Source: Catellatospora sp. TT07R-123 (GTDB lineage: Bacteria; Actinomycetota; Actinomycetes; Mycobacteriales; Micromonosporaceae). Taken from it: a DNA stretch of 64,000 nucleotides. The DNA lies in assembly GCF_018327705.1 (NCBI RefSeq), contig NZ_BNEM01000001.1, forward strand, positions 310,001 through 374,000, written 5' to 3'. The notes under the pieces were generated by a model. That model did no database searches and had not been told where the DNA came from. It saw only the letters and a list, made by a program, of their open reading frames with translations. A program made the translations under genes and the position numbers. Positions 1-7,676 of the stretch are shown here, piece after piece (position 1 is the first letter of the stretch; each line of letters begins with the position of its first letter).

Positions 1-1
1 C

Positions 2-235
2 CAGGCGATCGACATGGTCTACACCAGCGACGTCTTCATGCACACCTGGGACCTGGCCCGCGCCACCGGGCAGGACGAGCGCCTCGACCCGGACAAGTGC
101 GCGCAGCTGCTCGAAGGGATGCTGCCCATGGACGCCGCGCTGCGCACCAGCGGACACTACGGGCCGCGCGTCGAGGTGCCGCAGGACGCCGACGTGCAGA
201 CCCGCCTGCTCGCCTTCATCGGCCGTACGCCCTGA
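2..235 (+). CDS. TIGR03086-type metal-binding protein, C-terminal fragment
   Basis: Only the last 77 codons lie in the window; the gene enters from the left edge, so the ATG at 14 is not a credible start because the frame is open upstream. The fragment has the MVYTSDVFMHTWDLARATG block seen near the end of the maleylpyruvate-isomerase/DinB-like TIGR03086 family of actinobacterial metal-binding proteins, in which a late His takes part in the metal site. It ends with TGA at 233-235 and converges on the methyltransferase that follows. The family assignment rests on this block alone; the substrate is unknown. Confidence 0.6.
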   Translation, partial: QAIDMVYTSDVFMHTWDLARATGQDERLDPDKCAQLLEGMLPMDAALRTSGHYGPRVEVPQDADVQTRLLAFIGRTP

Positions 236-251
236 TCTGCCGGGTGGCGGA

Positions 252-1112
252 TCAGGGACGGCGGGCGGCCCACACCGTGCGTTCGGTGCGTACGGCGAGG
301 TCGTCGCGGTGCAGGATGCTGTGGGCGGCGTGCACGTCGAGCAGCCGGTCGAGGGCGGCGAGGTCTTCGGCCGCGACCAGGTCGCCGACGGTGGCGCGCA
401 GGCGGGTGAGGCCTGCCAGCGCGTATCGGCCGACCGCCGCGTCGCTCGTGCCGTCGATGTGCACGGTGATGGTGCGTTGGTCCTCGACGGTGAAGCCGGC
501 AGCGGTGAGCCGGTGCCCCCAGTCGGCCCCGCGGTGGGGGACGTGTTCGGCGTGGCGGTGGTCGAGGGCGGCGTGGCAGCGGTCTTCGAGGCCGGGGCGG
601 TCCGGCGGCGCGGTCGCGGGCAGGAAGCGGGGGAACCCGGCCAGCTCGACGACGGCGAACAGGCCGCCGGGCGCCAGCAGGTCGTACACGAGGCGCAGCG
701 CCCGGTCGGGCTCGGCCAGGTGGTGTATCGACGCCGAGGCCCACACCAGTTGCGGGGTGCCGAGGTCGGGCCAGGCGGGCGCGTCGAGGTCGGCCGGGAT
801 GAGGACCACCCGGTCGCCGACGCCGGCCGCCTCCGCCTTGTGCCGCAGGCGGTGCAGGTGCGCGTCGGAGGCGTCCACGGCCGTGACCTGAGCGTCGGGA
901 AAGCGCCGGAGCAGGGCGAGGGTGCCGGTTCCCGTACCGCAGCCCAGATCCACGATCTGGTGCGGGCTCGCCTGGACCGGCAGCGAGGCGGTGATGGCGG
1001 CGATGTGTTCGGCGAGGACTTCGGCGTCCAGGTCCAGGATCTCCGTCTGATCGGCTGGGCCGTGACCGTGCTGGTGGGCGTGGTGGGTGCCGTGATGGGC
1101 CGGGTGGGTCAT
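252..1112 (-). CDS. Class I SAM-dependent methyltransferase
   Basis: This 286-residue protein has a His-rich N-terminus (about residues 3-18) followed by a Rossmann-type methyltransferase core. Motif I is VDLGCGTGTGTLALL near residue 54, an acidic residue ends strand 2 (VTAVDASD), and a later strand carries LVWASASIHHLAEPD. The product probably methylates a small molecule; nothing shows which. It lies 104 bp downstream of an XRE-cupin regulator on the same strand, and both upstream regions carry the 9-mer TCTTGCGCA, so the regulator may control it. The His-rich N-terminus could bind metal, but this is not established. Confidence 0.8.
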   Translation of the reverse strand: MTHPAHHGTHHAHQHGHGPADQTEILDLDAEVLAEHIAAITASLPVQASPHQIVDLGCGTGTGTLALLRRFPDAQVTAVDASDAHLHRLRHKAEAAGVGDRVVLIPADLDAPAWPDLGTPQLVWASASIHHLAEPDRALRLVYDLLAPGGLFAVVELAGFPRFLPATAPPDRPGLEDRCHAALDHRHAEHVPHRGADWGHRLTAAGFTVEDQRTITVHIDGTSDAAVGRYALAGLTRLRATVGDLVAAEDLAALDRLLDVHAAHSILHRDDLAVRTERTVWAARRP

Positions 1113-1216
1113 GCGGCCACGTTAGGCCGGACGCGCCGGGTCGGCCGGTTCGGTTTCCGGATGCGCAAGACGATGCCGGATCGGCTGGCGCCAGGCGCAA
1201 GCAACGGCGGCGGGGC

Positions 1217-1804
1217 TCAGCTGCGGTCCGCTCCGGCCGGGGCGTCGGCCCGCTGGTGGCTGCGGCGGGCGTCGCGGTCGAAGATGCCCAGGATCTCGCA
1301 CGGGCCGCCCTCGGCGCCGATGGCGTGCGGAAGCATGGTCGGGAACTCGGCGGCCTGGTTGGTCTCGATGCGCAGGCGCCGGTTGCCCAGCAGCAGCACG
1401 GCGGTGCCGGACAGGACGACGAGCCATTCGCGGCCGGGGTGGGCGCGCATGCGGGCCGGGTTGTCGGGCGGTGGGCCGGTCATGCGCTGGCGTACCACGG
1501 TCATCCCGGGGTCGGCCTTGACAGGCCAGCGCATCAGTCCGTGGGCCGCGTCGATCATCGGGCTGGTGATGACGTCGTCGTCGGCCGTCTCGACCAGCTG
1601 GTCGAGGGTGGTGTCCAGCGCGCGGGCCAGGGCGACGAGCTGGTCCAGGGCCAGGCGGCGCTGACCGTTCTCGATCCGGCTGAGCGTGGACTGGCTGAAC
1701 CTGGCGCGGGTGGCCAGTTCCTCCAGCGACCAGCCCTGAGCCACGCGCAGGGCGCGCAGGCGTTTGCGTACCAGGCCGTCCAGGTCGCCTTCCTTTTGCG
1801 TCAT
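1217..1804 (-). CDS. XRE-family regulator with C-terminal cupin
   Basis: An N-terminal helix-turn-helix (GWSLEELATRARFSQSTLSRIE, about residues 20-41) is followed by a cupin barrel (about 120-190, HPGREWLVVLSGTAVLLL), the usual layout of small-molecule-sensing XRE-cupin repressors. I chose the ATG at 1804 (MTQKEGD, 195 aa); an in-frame ATG at 1816 is equally possible and the frame stays open further upstream. No good ribosome-binding site precedes either, which would fit a leaderless message. The start codon sits inside the inverted repeat TTGCGT-cat-ACGCAA. It is divergent from the ankyrin gene and upstream of the methyltransferase. Confidence 0.8.
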   Translation of the reverse strand: MTQKEGDLDGLVRKRLRALRVAQGWSLEELATRARFSQSTLSRIENGQRRLALDQLVALARALDTTLDQLVETADDDVITSPMIDAAHGLMRWPVKADPGMTVVRQRMTGPPPDNPARMRAHPGREWLVVLSGTAVLLLGNRRLRIETNQAAEFPTMLPHAIGAEGGPCEILGIFDRDARRSHQRADAPAGADRS

Positions 1805-1833
1805 ACGCAATATCATATGTCGCCTGCGCAAGA
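1796..1833. promoter_or_regulatory. Candidate operator at the XRE-cupin start
   Basis: The perfect inverted repeat TTGCGT-N3-ACGCAA (1796-1810) straddles the start codon. A further half-site, TTGCGCA on the minus strand, lies at 1825-1831. The same TCTTGCGCA 9-mer occurs upstream of the methyltransferase at 1162-1170. This pattern suggests autoregulation plus control of the downstream gene; it is inference from sequence only. Confidence 0.4.
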
Positions 1834-1924
1834 TCAAGCGCGGCCGCCGCACGGCACCGCCCAGCGGATAGGCTGCATGTCCTTTGTGGCCGCGCGGCAG
1901 CGGGGCGAACAGACGGGAGCGGGG

Positions 1925-3097
1925 ATGACGGACCTTGACCAAGCCCTTGCCGAGGCGGTGCAGGCCGGCGACCTGGCTGCGGCCGAGCGGGCGCTGGCCG
2001 GCGGCGCCGACCCCGACACCCTGCTCAGCGTGTTCACGGGCTCCGTGCTCGAACAGGCGGCAGGCGCCGGACGGACGGATCTCGTCAGCCTGCTGCTGGA
2101 CGCCGGAGCCGCGACCACACCCCCGGGCGTCCGGGGGCGGTCACCGCTGCGCACGGCGGTCGTCCGGTCGCACCCCGAGGTGGTGCGGCTGCTGGCTGCC
2201 CGAGGGGCGATCGGCCAGGAACCCACCGGCCGCCGCAGCGTGCTCGCCGACGCCCTGTCGCTCACCTCGGCCCGGCCGGCCCCGGCCGCGGTGGCCACGG
2301 TGCGGGCGCTGCTGGAGGCCGGTGCCGTGCCCGGCCCCGACGATGACCCGCTGCTGGTCCAGGCCGTCATGTGCGCGGCTCCCCCGGCGGTGCTGCGCCT
2401 GCTGATCGAGCACGGCGCCGACGTCGACCAGCGGCGCTCCGACGCGGCACCGGTCATCGCCGTGGCCGCCCGCCGCGGCGACCACGCCGCGCTCGACGTG
2501 CTCGTACAGGCCGGTGCCGACATCGACGCCCGTGACGCGCAGGGCCGCACCGCACTCATGCACGCGGTGGAGCGCGGCGCGTACGAGGCCGCGACGGTGC
2601 TGCTCACGGCAGGTGCGGACGCCGCCGCGGTCGACGGTGACGGTGCGACAGCCGTACGGCTTGCGCAGGGCTGGCACCGGCAGCGGATGCAGTTCACGCT
2701 GGGCGAGGACCGCGCCGGCCTGGACAGGGTGCCGGTCGTGCGGACCACGATCCGGTTGACCTCCACGGGGGTACGGCTGGCCGGGGATCCCCGGCTGCTG
2801 CGGCTGCTGGCAGAGGTGATCGACGTCGCGCTGGCCGACCTCGGCGAGGACGGCTGGGAGGCGCACACGGGCAGGCAGGCGTCGACGGCGACGGCGTTCG
2901 CCACCCGGCTGCGGGACGAACCCGTGGCCGACGAGCACGGCTCCTGGCACCGGCTGGACGCCACCGTGGCGGAGTTCGCGACGGCCCGGTCGAGCCTGGT
3001 GGAGCTCGTCCACGGCTCGACCCGGACGCTGCCGGCAGGTGTCACCCGGGTGCAGCTTGGAGACCTGCTCGCAGACCTGGACCGCCAGCTCGGCTGA
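1925..3097 (+). CDS. Ankyrin-repeat protein
   Basis: The 390-residue product starts at ATG 1925 behind a GGGAGCGGGG purine tract; the frame is open far upstream, but that extension is the shadow of the opposite-strand regulator. About six ankyrin-type helical repeats fill residues 5-260, with signatures such as HPEVVRLLAARGA, VLRLLIEHGADVDQ, ALDVLVQAGADIDARD and GRTALMHAVERG. The last 130 residues are not ankyrin and show no motif I recognise. It has no signal peptide, so it is probably a cytosolic protein-binding protein. The partner is unknown. It is divergent from the XRE-cupin gene. Confidence 0.85.
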   Translation: MTDLDQALAEAVQAGDLAAAERALAGGADPDTLLSVFTGSVLEQAAGAGRTDLVSLLLDAGAATTPPGVRGRSPLRTAVVRSHPEVVRLLAARGAIGQEPTGRRSVLADALSLTSARPAPAAVATVRALLEAGAVPGPDDDPLLVQAVMCAAPPAVLRLLIEHGADVDQRRSDAAPVIAVAARRGDHAALDVLVQAGADIDARDAQGRTALMHAVERGAYEAATVLLTAGADAAAVDGDGATAVRLAQGWHRQRMQFTLGEDRAGLDRVPVVRTTIRLTSTGVRLAGDPRLLRLLAEVIDVALADLGEDGWEAHTGRQASTATAFATRLRDEPVADEHGSWHRLDATVAEFATARSSLVELVHGSTRTLPAGVTRVQLGDLLADLDRQLG

Positions 3098-3124
3098 GCA
3101 GCTCCGCCGGTGGACGGCGAAGGA

Positions 3125-3943
3125 TCAGGCCGCGCGCCGGTGCTCGGCCACGACCGGGCTGCCGGAGCGGACGCGCACCGGCAGCGGCAGCACCGGGGCG
3201 AGCGGCCCTTCGCCGTCGTCGGGGCCGGTGTCGGTCAACCGCCAGGAGGAACCGGGGCGGCGGGCGGCGCCGGGTGGCTGCTCGCCGCGGAAGCGCGGCA
3301 GGTTCAGCAGCAGCAGGAGCGCGTACCCGGCGAGCACGAAGCCGTGGGACAGGACTCTGGCGGCCTCGACCCGGCCCGTCAGGGCGTCGTTGGCGGTGAG
3401 CAGGCCGAGCACGACCACGAACGCGGTCATGACCGGCAGCAGCCCGTTCGGGCGGGTGCGGCGCCAGGCGAGCCAGGCCAGCGCGGCTCCGATCGCGACG
3501 TTCCAGGCCGCCGACTCGTGCCACAGGTGGCCGGAGGTCACCGGCCCGAACCCGCCGTGGTGGGCGTCGGCGGCGGCCAGGCTGCTGATCTGCGCGACCC
3601 CGAGCAGGAACTGGGCCACCCCGACGGCCAGCAGCAGCATCCGCAGGACCGTCTGCGCGGTCCGGCCCCGGGCCCGGGACGGACCGGTCGGCGGCACGCC
3701 GGGCGCCGCGGCGAGGATCTCGGCGAGCGCGTTCTCGCCGAGGCGCGGGGTGGGCAGCGCGGCGGCGGTACGGGCGAGCCGGGTCACCTGATCGGCCCGC
3801 TCGGCCCAGCGTCGGCAGTCGCCGCATCCGGCGACGTGCGTGTCGACGGCGCCGACGGCGGCGGGGTCGTGCTCACCGTCGAGGCGTGCCGACAGCTGCT
3901 CGCGTACCTGCTCACAGTCCATGCCCACGGCCATGTCCCCCAT
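3125..3943 (-). CDS. Zinc-binding anti-sigma factor with four membrane spans
   Basis: The N-terminus carries the ZAS/zf-HC2 signature H-x3-C-x2-C (HVAGCGDC, about residue 37), known in actinobacterial anti-sigma factors that bind ECF sigmas. Four hydrophobic segments follow (about residues 95-115, 137-152, 158-175 and 190-210), so the sensor is membrane-embedded, and the cytosolic tail is basic. Starts at 3943, 3934 and 3922 are all in frame (MGDMAVGMDCEQ); I took the longest (272 aa), though MDCEQ is a typical first residue run for this family. The gene is divergent from the ECF sigma gene, which is presumably its target; most such pairs are co-transcribed. Confidence 0.85.
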   Translation of the reverse strand: MGDMAVGMDCEQVREQLSARLDGEHDPAAVGAVDTHVAGCGDCRRWAERADQVTRLARTAAALPTPRLGENALAEILAAAPGVPPTGPSRARGRTAQTVLRMLLLAVGVAQFLLGVAQISSLAAADAHHGGFGPVTSGHLWHESAAWNVAIGAALAWLAWRRTRPNGLLPVMTAFVVVLGLLTANDALTGRVEAARVLSHGFVLAGYALLLLLNLPRFRGEQPPGAARRPGSSWRLTDTGPDDGEGPLAPVLPLPVRVRSGSPVVAEHRRAA

Positions 3944-3951
3944 TGTCGTCC

Positions 3952-3979
3952 GCCCCGGCCGGAAAGTTCCGGACGGGGC
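3952..3979. promoter_or_regulatory. Inverted repeat between sigma and anti-sigma genes
   Basis: A 13-bp inverted repeat with one mismatch has the core CCGGAA-AG-TTCCGG (3959-3972) and lies in the 105-bp divergent intergenic region. Read toward the anti-sigma gene it contains GGAAC, the usual -35 core of ECF promoters, so it may be an autoregulated promoter or an operator. No -10 element is convincing. Confidence 0.35.
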
Positions 3980-4048
3980 CTGTGAGTTGCGCAGCATGCC
4001 GCGACCGGCTCGTCGCATCGACGCTCGTGGAACGATACGATTCGCGCC

Positions 4049-4630
4049 ATGCCCTACGGCGCCGACGACGACAGCACGACCGCCCTGGCCCTGGCCGCCC
4101 GCGCGGGCGACGTCCAGGCGGCCGAGGCGTTCATCGCCGCCACCCAGCGCGACGTGATCCGGTTCCTGGCCCACCTGACCGGCCACACCGACGCCGAGGA
4201 CCTGGCCCAGGAGACGTTCCTGCGGGCGATGCGGGCCCTGCCCGGTTTCGAGGGCCGCGCCAGCGCCCGCACCTGGCTGCTGGCGATCGCCCGGCATGTG
4301 GCCATCGACCACCTGCGCTCGCTGACGCGCCGTCCCCGGACGGCGGAACTCACCGACTGGGCGGCCGCCGCCGACGGCTCGCGGGCGGCGCACGGCGAGC
4401 GCTTCGACGAGCAGGTCCTCATCAACCGGCTGATCAGCCAACTCGATCCCGACCGCCGGGAGGCGTTCGTGGCGACCCAGGTCCTCGGCCTCTCCTACCT
4501 GGAGGCGGCCGAGGTCATCGGCTGTCCGGTCGGGACGATCAGGTCGCGGGTGTCGCGCGCCCGCGAGGATCTGGCCGCCGCGCTGTCGGCCCGCGACACC
4601 GCCACCCATCGGCATCTGCGAGCCGTCTGA
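4049..4630 (+). CDS. ECF RNA polymerase sigma factor
   Basis: This 193-residue protein has region 2 (DLAQETFLRAMRALPGFEG then WLLAIARHVAIDHLRS, about residues 50-92) and region 4 (LGLSYLEAAEVIGCPVGTIR, about 148-168), with no extra domains, as in group IV sigmas. It directs polymerase to a small regulon when its anti-sigma releases it. The ATG at 4049 was taken because the alignable family start lies close by. The four-span zinc anti-sigma is divergent, and a copper-binding YcnI-type protein converges on it, so a copper or thiol-stress regulon is plausible but not shown. Confidence 0.9.
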   Translation: MPYGADDDSTTALALAARAGDVQAAEAFIAATQRDVIRFLAHLTGHTDAEDLAQETFLRAMRALPGFEGRASARTWLLAIARHVAIDHLRSLTRRPRTAELTDWAAAADGSRAAHGERFDEQVLINRLISQLDPDRREAFVATQVLGLSYLEAAEVIGCPVGTIRSRVSRAREDLAAALSARDTATHRHLRAV

Positions 4631-4632
4631 CT

Positions 4633-4684
4633 CAGATCTTGTGCGTCTGATGCTGCTGGGGCGACATCAGACGCACAAGATCTG
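4633..4684. terminator. Perfect 20-bp hairpin between convergent genes
   Basis: The arms 4633-4652 and 4665-4684 are perfectly complementary over 20 bases, with a 12-base loop. The element begins just after the sigma-factor stop codon and has no T-tract. A factor-independent or bidirectional terminator is the simple reading. The stem has clearly lower GC content than its surroundings. Confidence 0.65.
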
Positions 4685-4691
4685 GACGTGG

Positions 4692-4721
4692 CCGGTGGCC
4701 CGCCGCGCGGCGGGCCACCGG
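4692..4721. terminator. GC-rich palindromic terminator of the YcnI-like gene
   Basis: A perfect 30-bp palindrome (15-bp arms, CCGGTGGCCCGCCGC and its complement) lies 11 bases beyond the stop of the minus-strand gene. It is typical of actinobacterial terminators without a U-tract. Confidence 0.6.
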
Positions 4722-4732
4722 ACCGCGGCCGG

Positions 4733-5440
4733 TCAGGCAGCGGCAGGGTGGCGGCGTACGGCCGCACCCAGTGCCACCAGCGCGACCACCAGTGCGGCGA
4801 TGCTCAGCCCCAGCGGCCATCCGCTGCCGCCGTCCTCGTCACCGGAACCGCCCGCCGCGGTGACCGCAGCCGGAGCGGCCGAGGCCGGGGCGGCAGCCTT
4901 GGGGAGCACCTTGAGCACCGGGGCGGGGTGTTCGACCTCCTCGCCGGGCTTGGCCTCCTCGATCCACCGCACGACCTCGCCGTCGGAGTAGGTCTGCAGC
5001 GCCTTGAACACGACCTGCGCCACGTCGGGCACCGGCCCGACCGAGACGTCGAACTCCTGGAACTGCCCCGGCTTGATCGCCGAGGCGGCGTCGGCCGTCC
5101 ACGTGATCTTCGAGACGGCTTCGGTGATCTCCGAGTCGTGGTTCTTGATCGGTACGGCCAGCTTGCGCTTCTCCACCGTCGTCGTCCAGCCCGCGACCGG
5201 CTTGACCGACACGCTCGCGAACGGTGCGTCCTCCGGCAGCGCCACCTCCAGTTTCACCGTCGAGGCGTCGGGCTTCTCATTGGGTACGCGGAAGGTCAGC
5301 TTCGCGTAGCCGCCGACGACGGCCTCCTTCGGGTTGACGGTCACGTGCGCGGCGGCGGACCCCGCGGCCAGGGCGACCACCGCCGCGACCACGGCGGTCA
5401 CCACACCCGCGCGGCGGCGGCCAGTTGCACCGAACTTCAT
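4733..5440 (-). CDS. YcnI-like (DUF1775) copper-binding exported protein
   Basis: The 235-residue precursor has a signal peptide (about residues 1-35) cleaved after SAAA, leaving an N-terminal His (HVTVNPKEAVVGG). In characterised YcnI domains this new N-terminal His, with a conserved Glu and Trp, binds Cu(II). The DUF1775 fold spans about 36-165 with PNEKPDASTVKLEVALPE and the aromatic block VAGWTTTVEKRKL. An Ala/Pro-rich linker and a C-terminal membrane helix (about 205-225) anchor it outside the cell. No CopC/CopD partner is adjacent. It converges on the ECF sigma gene through two hairpins. Confidence 0.88.
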   Translation of the reverse strand: MKFGATGRRRAGVVTAVVAAVVALAAGSAAAHVTVNPKEAVVGGYAKLTFRVPNEKPDASTVKLEVALPEDAPFASVSVKPVAGWTTTVEKRKLAVPIKNHDSEITEAVSKITWTADAASAIKPGQFQEFDVSVGPVPDVAQVVFKALQTYSDGEVVRWIEEAKPGEEVEHPAPVLKVLPKAAAPASAAPAAVTAAGGSGDEDGGSGWPLGLSIAALVVALVALGAAVRRHPAAA

Positions 5441-5664
5441 CAGCTGTCCTTCACGACAGAGGGGTACGGGGCACCCTGCGGCGCCCGGCGGGCCGACAGG
5501 CCGACCCGCAACCCCACGTGTCGACCACCCGCGCCCCCTGGTTCCCGGACACCACCGCGAGTTGCCGGGCGGCGGGGCTTGGCCGAATTTTCCGTACCGG
5601 CTCCGAGAATTTCGCTCAATGCTAATTTGACCAGGGCAAATACGGCGAAAGGACTGTAGTAGGC

Positions 5665-6615
5665 ATGATCAGGCATCTATTGCTCACCGCGTCGGTGATC
5701 GGCGCCGTGGTGGCGGGAACCGCTGTCCCCGCCGCGGCGGTGATCAGTCCGAACGAGGTACCGGCGCGGATCACGCTGCGGCTGGCCGGCGACCCGCAGA
5801 CCGTGCTCCGGGTGCCCGACGGCTCGCGGCTGGGGACGACGTGGACCGTCGGGGCGTGGACCGGCAGCGAGCACGAGCTGTTCGAACCGCTGCTCGACCC
5901 GGACGGGGAGCACGTCAAGTTCAAGTCGGCCCACGACGGGCTGTGCGAGCACACCATCGCCAACGCCGGCAGGCCCATCGGGGCCGGTGACTGCGCCTGG
6001 CCGGACGGCTGGTCGTTCGTGCAGAAGAGCATCGGCTACCAGCTGGTCGACCGCCGCTTCGGCGGCTGCCTCACCGCGGCCTCCGGCGTCGCCGTCACGT
6101 CCCCGTGCAGCAGCCTCGGCGACGCCGACGACGTGTGGCTGCCGGTATGGGAGCACCGCGGCACCAGCAACCCCAAGCTGCCCGGCACGATCACCCTGCG
6201 CCTGAGCACCGAGCCGGACCAGGCCGCCGTCGTCATCGGCGCCTCGCCGAACAACAGCGCGATCCTGATCCAGTGGCCGCTGCAGAACCAGCCCCACTAC
6301 AAGTGGATGCCGAGGGTCTTCCAGCCGGGGGCGTACGCGTTCGAGAACGTCAACAGCGGGCTGTGCATGAACGTCGCCGGAGGCGGCTCCGCCAACGGCA
6401 CCAGCATCATCCAGTGGCCGTGCGGCCCGTTCACCAACTCGCAGTGGACGTTCAACGCTGCGGGCAGCGGTTACCAGCTCGTCGGCGTACAGAGCGGACT
6501 GTGTGTCAACGTCCGCGGCGGGACCGGCGCCGGTAACTGGATCATCCAGTGGACCTGCCAGCCGCAGGGCGCACCCAACGACACCTGGCTGCCCGTCTGG
6601 GAACCGCTGGGCTGA
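5665..6615 (+). CDS. Secreted ricin-type beta-trefoil lectin protein
   Basis: The 316-residue product has a signal peptide (about residues 1-26, ending AVPAAA). Its C-terminal 140 residues form a ricin B-type trefoil with repeated Q-x-W motifs and the phrases GLCMNVAGGG, SQWTFNA, GLCVNVRGG and IIQWTC. The N-terminal half repeats the pattern more weakly (RLAGDPQTVLRV, YQLVDRRFGGCL), suggesting two tandem trefoils and no catalytic domain. It probably binds carbohydrate at or outside the cell surface. A GAAAGGA ribosome-binding site precedes ATG 5665. A strong terminator follows the gene. Confidence 0.8.
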   Translation: MIRHLLLTASVIGAVVAGTAVPAAAVISPNEVPARITLRLAGDPQTVLRVPDGSRLGTTWTVGAWTGSEHELFEPLLDPDGEHVKFKSAHDGLCEHTIANAGRPIGAGDCAWPDGWSFVQKSIGYQLVDRRFGGCLTAASGVAVTSPCSSLGDADDVWLPVWEHRGTSNPKLPGTITLRLSTEPDQAAVVIGASPNNSAILIQWPLQNQPHYKWMPRVFQPGAYAFENVNSGLCMNVAGGGSANGTSIIQWPCGPFTNSQWTFNAAGSGYQLVGVQSGLCVNVRGGTGAGNWIIQWTCQPQGAPNDTWLPVWEPLG

Positions 6616-6622
6616 CGTCTCA

Positions 6623-6663
6623 CGGCGGGCACGTCCCCGGTCCACCCGGGGACGTGCCCGCCG
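6623..6663. terminator. Perfect 16-bp terminator hairpin
   Basis: Arms 6623-6638 and 6648-6663 pair perfectly around a 9-base loop, followed by TCTGTTC. It separates the lectin gene from the convergent DNA-binding gene and can serve both. Confidence 0.75.
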
Positions 6664-6668
6664 TCTGT

Positions 6669-7097
6669 TCACTCTCCTGCGGGCCGGTTGCGGCCGGTCA
6701 GCCGCTCGTAGCGCTGGCGGGCCGCCTGCGGGGTGCCCAGGCCGAGGCCGAAGGCGATCGCCTGCCAGGTGAGTCCGCGGGCACGCGCCAGGTCGAGCAT
6801 GCCGGTCTCCAGCGCGTCGAGTTCGGCCCGTACCCGGGGGATCAAGGTGAGCGCGGCGGTCAGGTCCACCTCGTCGAACGGCTCCTCACCCGGTTCGAGC
6901 AGCGCCGAGCCGGCAGCCAGCGACATCGACAGGCACACCGCCTCGTACGGGTCGAGCACGTGCGCGTGGGTCCAGCGGCGCCGCTGGGTGTCCGTCACGG
7001 CGTGGCGCTCGGCGATGCGGGTCAGGGCCGCGAAGTCGCGCTGGGCCCGGGCCCGGCCGGAGTCGGGCGGCAGGAAGGGGTCCTCGGTCTGTGCCAT
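6669..7097 (-). CDS. Small helix-turn-helix DNA-binding protein
   Basis: This 142-residue soluble protein ends in a likely helix-turn-helix (GLTWQAIAFGLGLGTPQAARQRYERL, about residues 107-132), as in a family of small actinobacterial DNA-binding proteins annotated only as such. The N-terminal helices carry no known domain. Its upstream region holds three copies of a 14-bp direct repeat ending TTCAACA, a plausible autoregulatory site. The effector and targets are unknown. Confidence 0.65.
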   Translation of the reverse strand: MAQTEDPFLPPDSGRARAQRDFAALTRIAERHAVTDTQRRRWTHAHVLDPYEAVCLSMSLAAGSALLEPGEEPFDEVDLTAALTLIPRVRAELDALETGMLDLARARGLTWQAIAFGLGLGTPQAARQRYERLTGRNRPAGE

Positions 7098-7134
7098 GCC
7101 CCCAGCAAACGCGATGAACCTTCCGTTGTCAACG

Positions 7135-7180
7135 GATTGTTTTCAACATTCTGTTCAACATCGCCGCATTCTGTTCAACA
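7135..7180. repeat. Three copies of a 14-bp direct repeat upstream of the HTH gene
   Basis: CATTCTGTTCAACA occurs identically at 7147-7160 and 7167-7180, exactly 20 bp apart. A variant, GATTGTTTTCAACA, is at 7135-7148, and GTTGTCAAC lies at 7125-7133. The array sits 40-80 bp upstream of the minus-strand HTH start, where an operator would lie. Confidence 0.55.
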
Positions 7181-7186
7181 CCGCTG

Positions 7187-7513
7187 TCAGACGATGCCCA
7201 GCGCCTGACCCGTACCGGTGATGTCGATGATCCGGCGGACCTGCGGGTCGGCGCCGACGACGTCCCAGCGGCACTGCCGCGCGCGGGCATAGGCTGCGGC
7301 GCCGAGCAGGACCGACAGGCCGCTGGCGTCGATGAAGCGCACCTGGTGCAGGTCCAGCCGCACCCGGCGGCAGGTGGACGAGTCGATCGCCGCGTGCAGC
7401 CGCCTGCCGACGGCGTCGGCGGTGACCAGATCCAGTTCACCCTGTACGCGGACCAGGTCGTCGCCGTCGACGGTCGTGGTCACCACGGATGCCTGTCCCG
7501 GGTCGCCCGCCAT
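7187..7513 (-). CDS. STAS-domain anti-anti-sigma factor
   Basis: The 108-residue protein is a single STAS domain. The conserved phosphorylation site is VRFIDASGLSVLLG near residue 63, where kinases of the SpoIIAB/RsbW type phosphorylate the Ser of D-A-S-G. In its unphosphorylated form such a protein binds the anti-sigma kinase and frees a sigma factor. No kinase or sigma-B-type gene lies nearby, so the partner is elsewhere. The ATG at 7513 starts the domain directly. Confidence 0.9.
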   Translation of the reverse strand: MAGDPGQASVVTTTVDGDDLVRVQGELDLVTADAVGRRLHAAIDSSTCRRVRLDLHQVRFIDASGLSVLLGAAAYARARQCRWDVVGADPQVRRIIDITGTGQALGIV

Positions 7514-7676
7514 ACTTCAGTCTCCCCCGCCCGCGGGCGGGTCGGCGTCCGTCAGCCGGTCGGCTAACCGGCCCGCACACCCGACCTGCCATCGTCCGGC
7601 CGCCTTGATCTATGCCTCAGCAGTACCCAGTCACGGGTCTCCGCCAACCTGCCGACATGATCACGATGTCGGGTCG

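Noticed and set aside
7526-7541. Palindrome CCCGCCCGCGGGCGGG between the STAS and GyrI-like genes
   Set aside because: It is low-complexity GC sequence that arises easily at this base composition and has no clear positional role.
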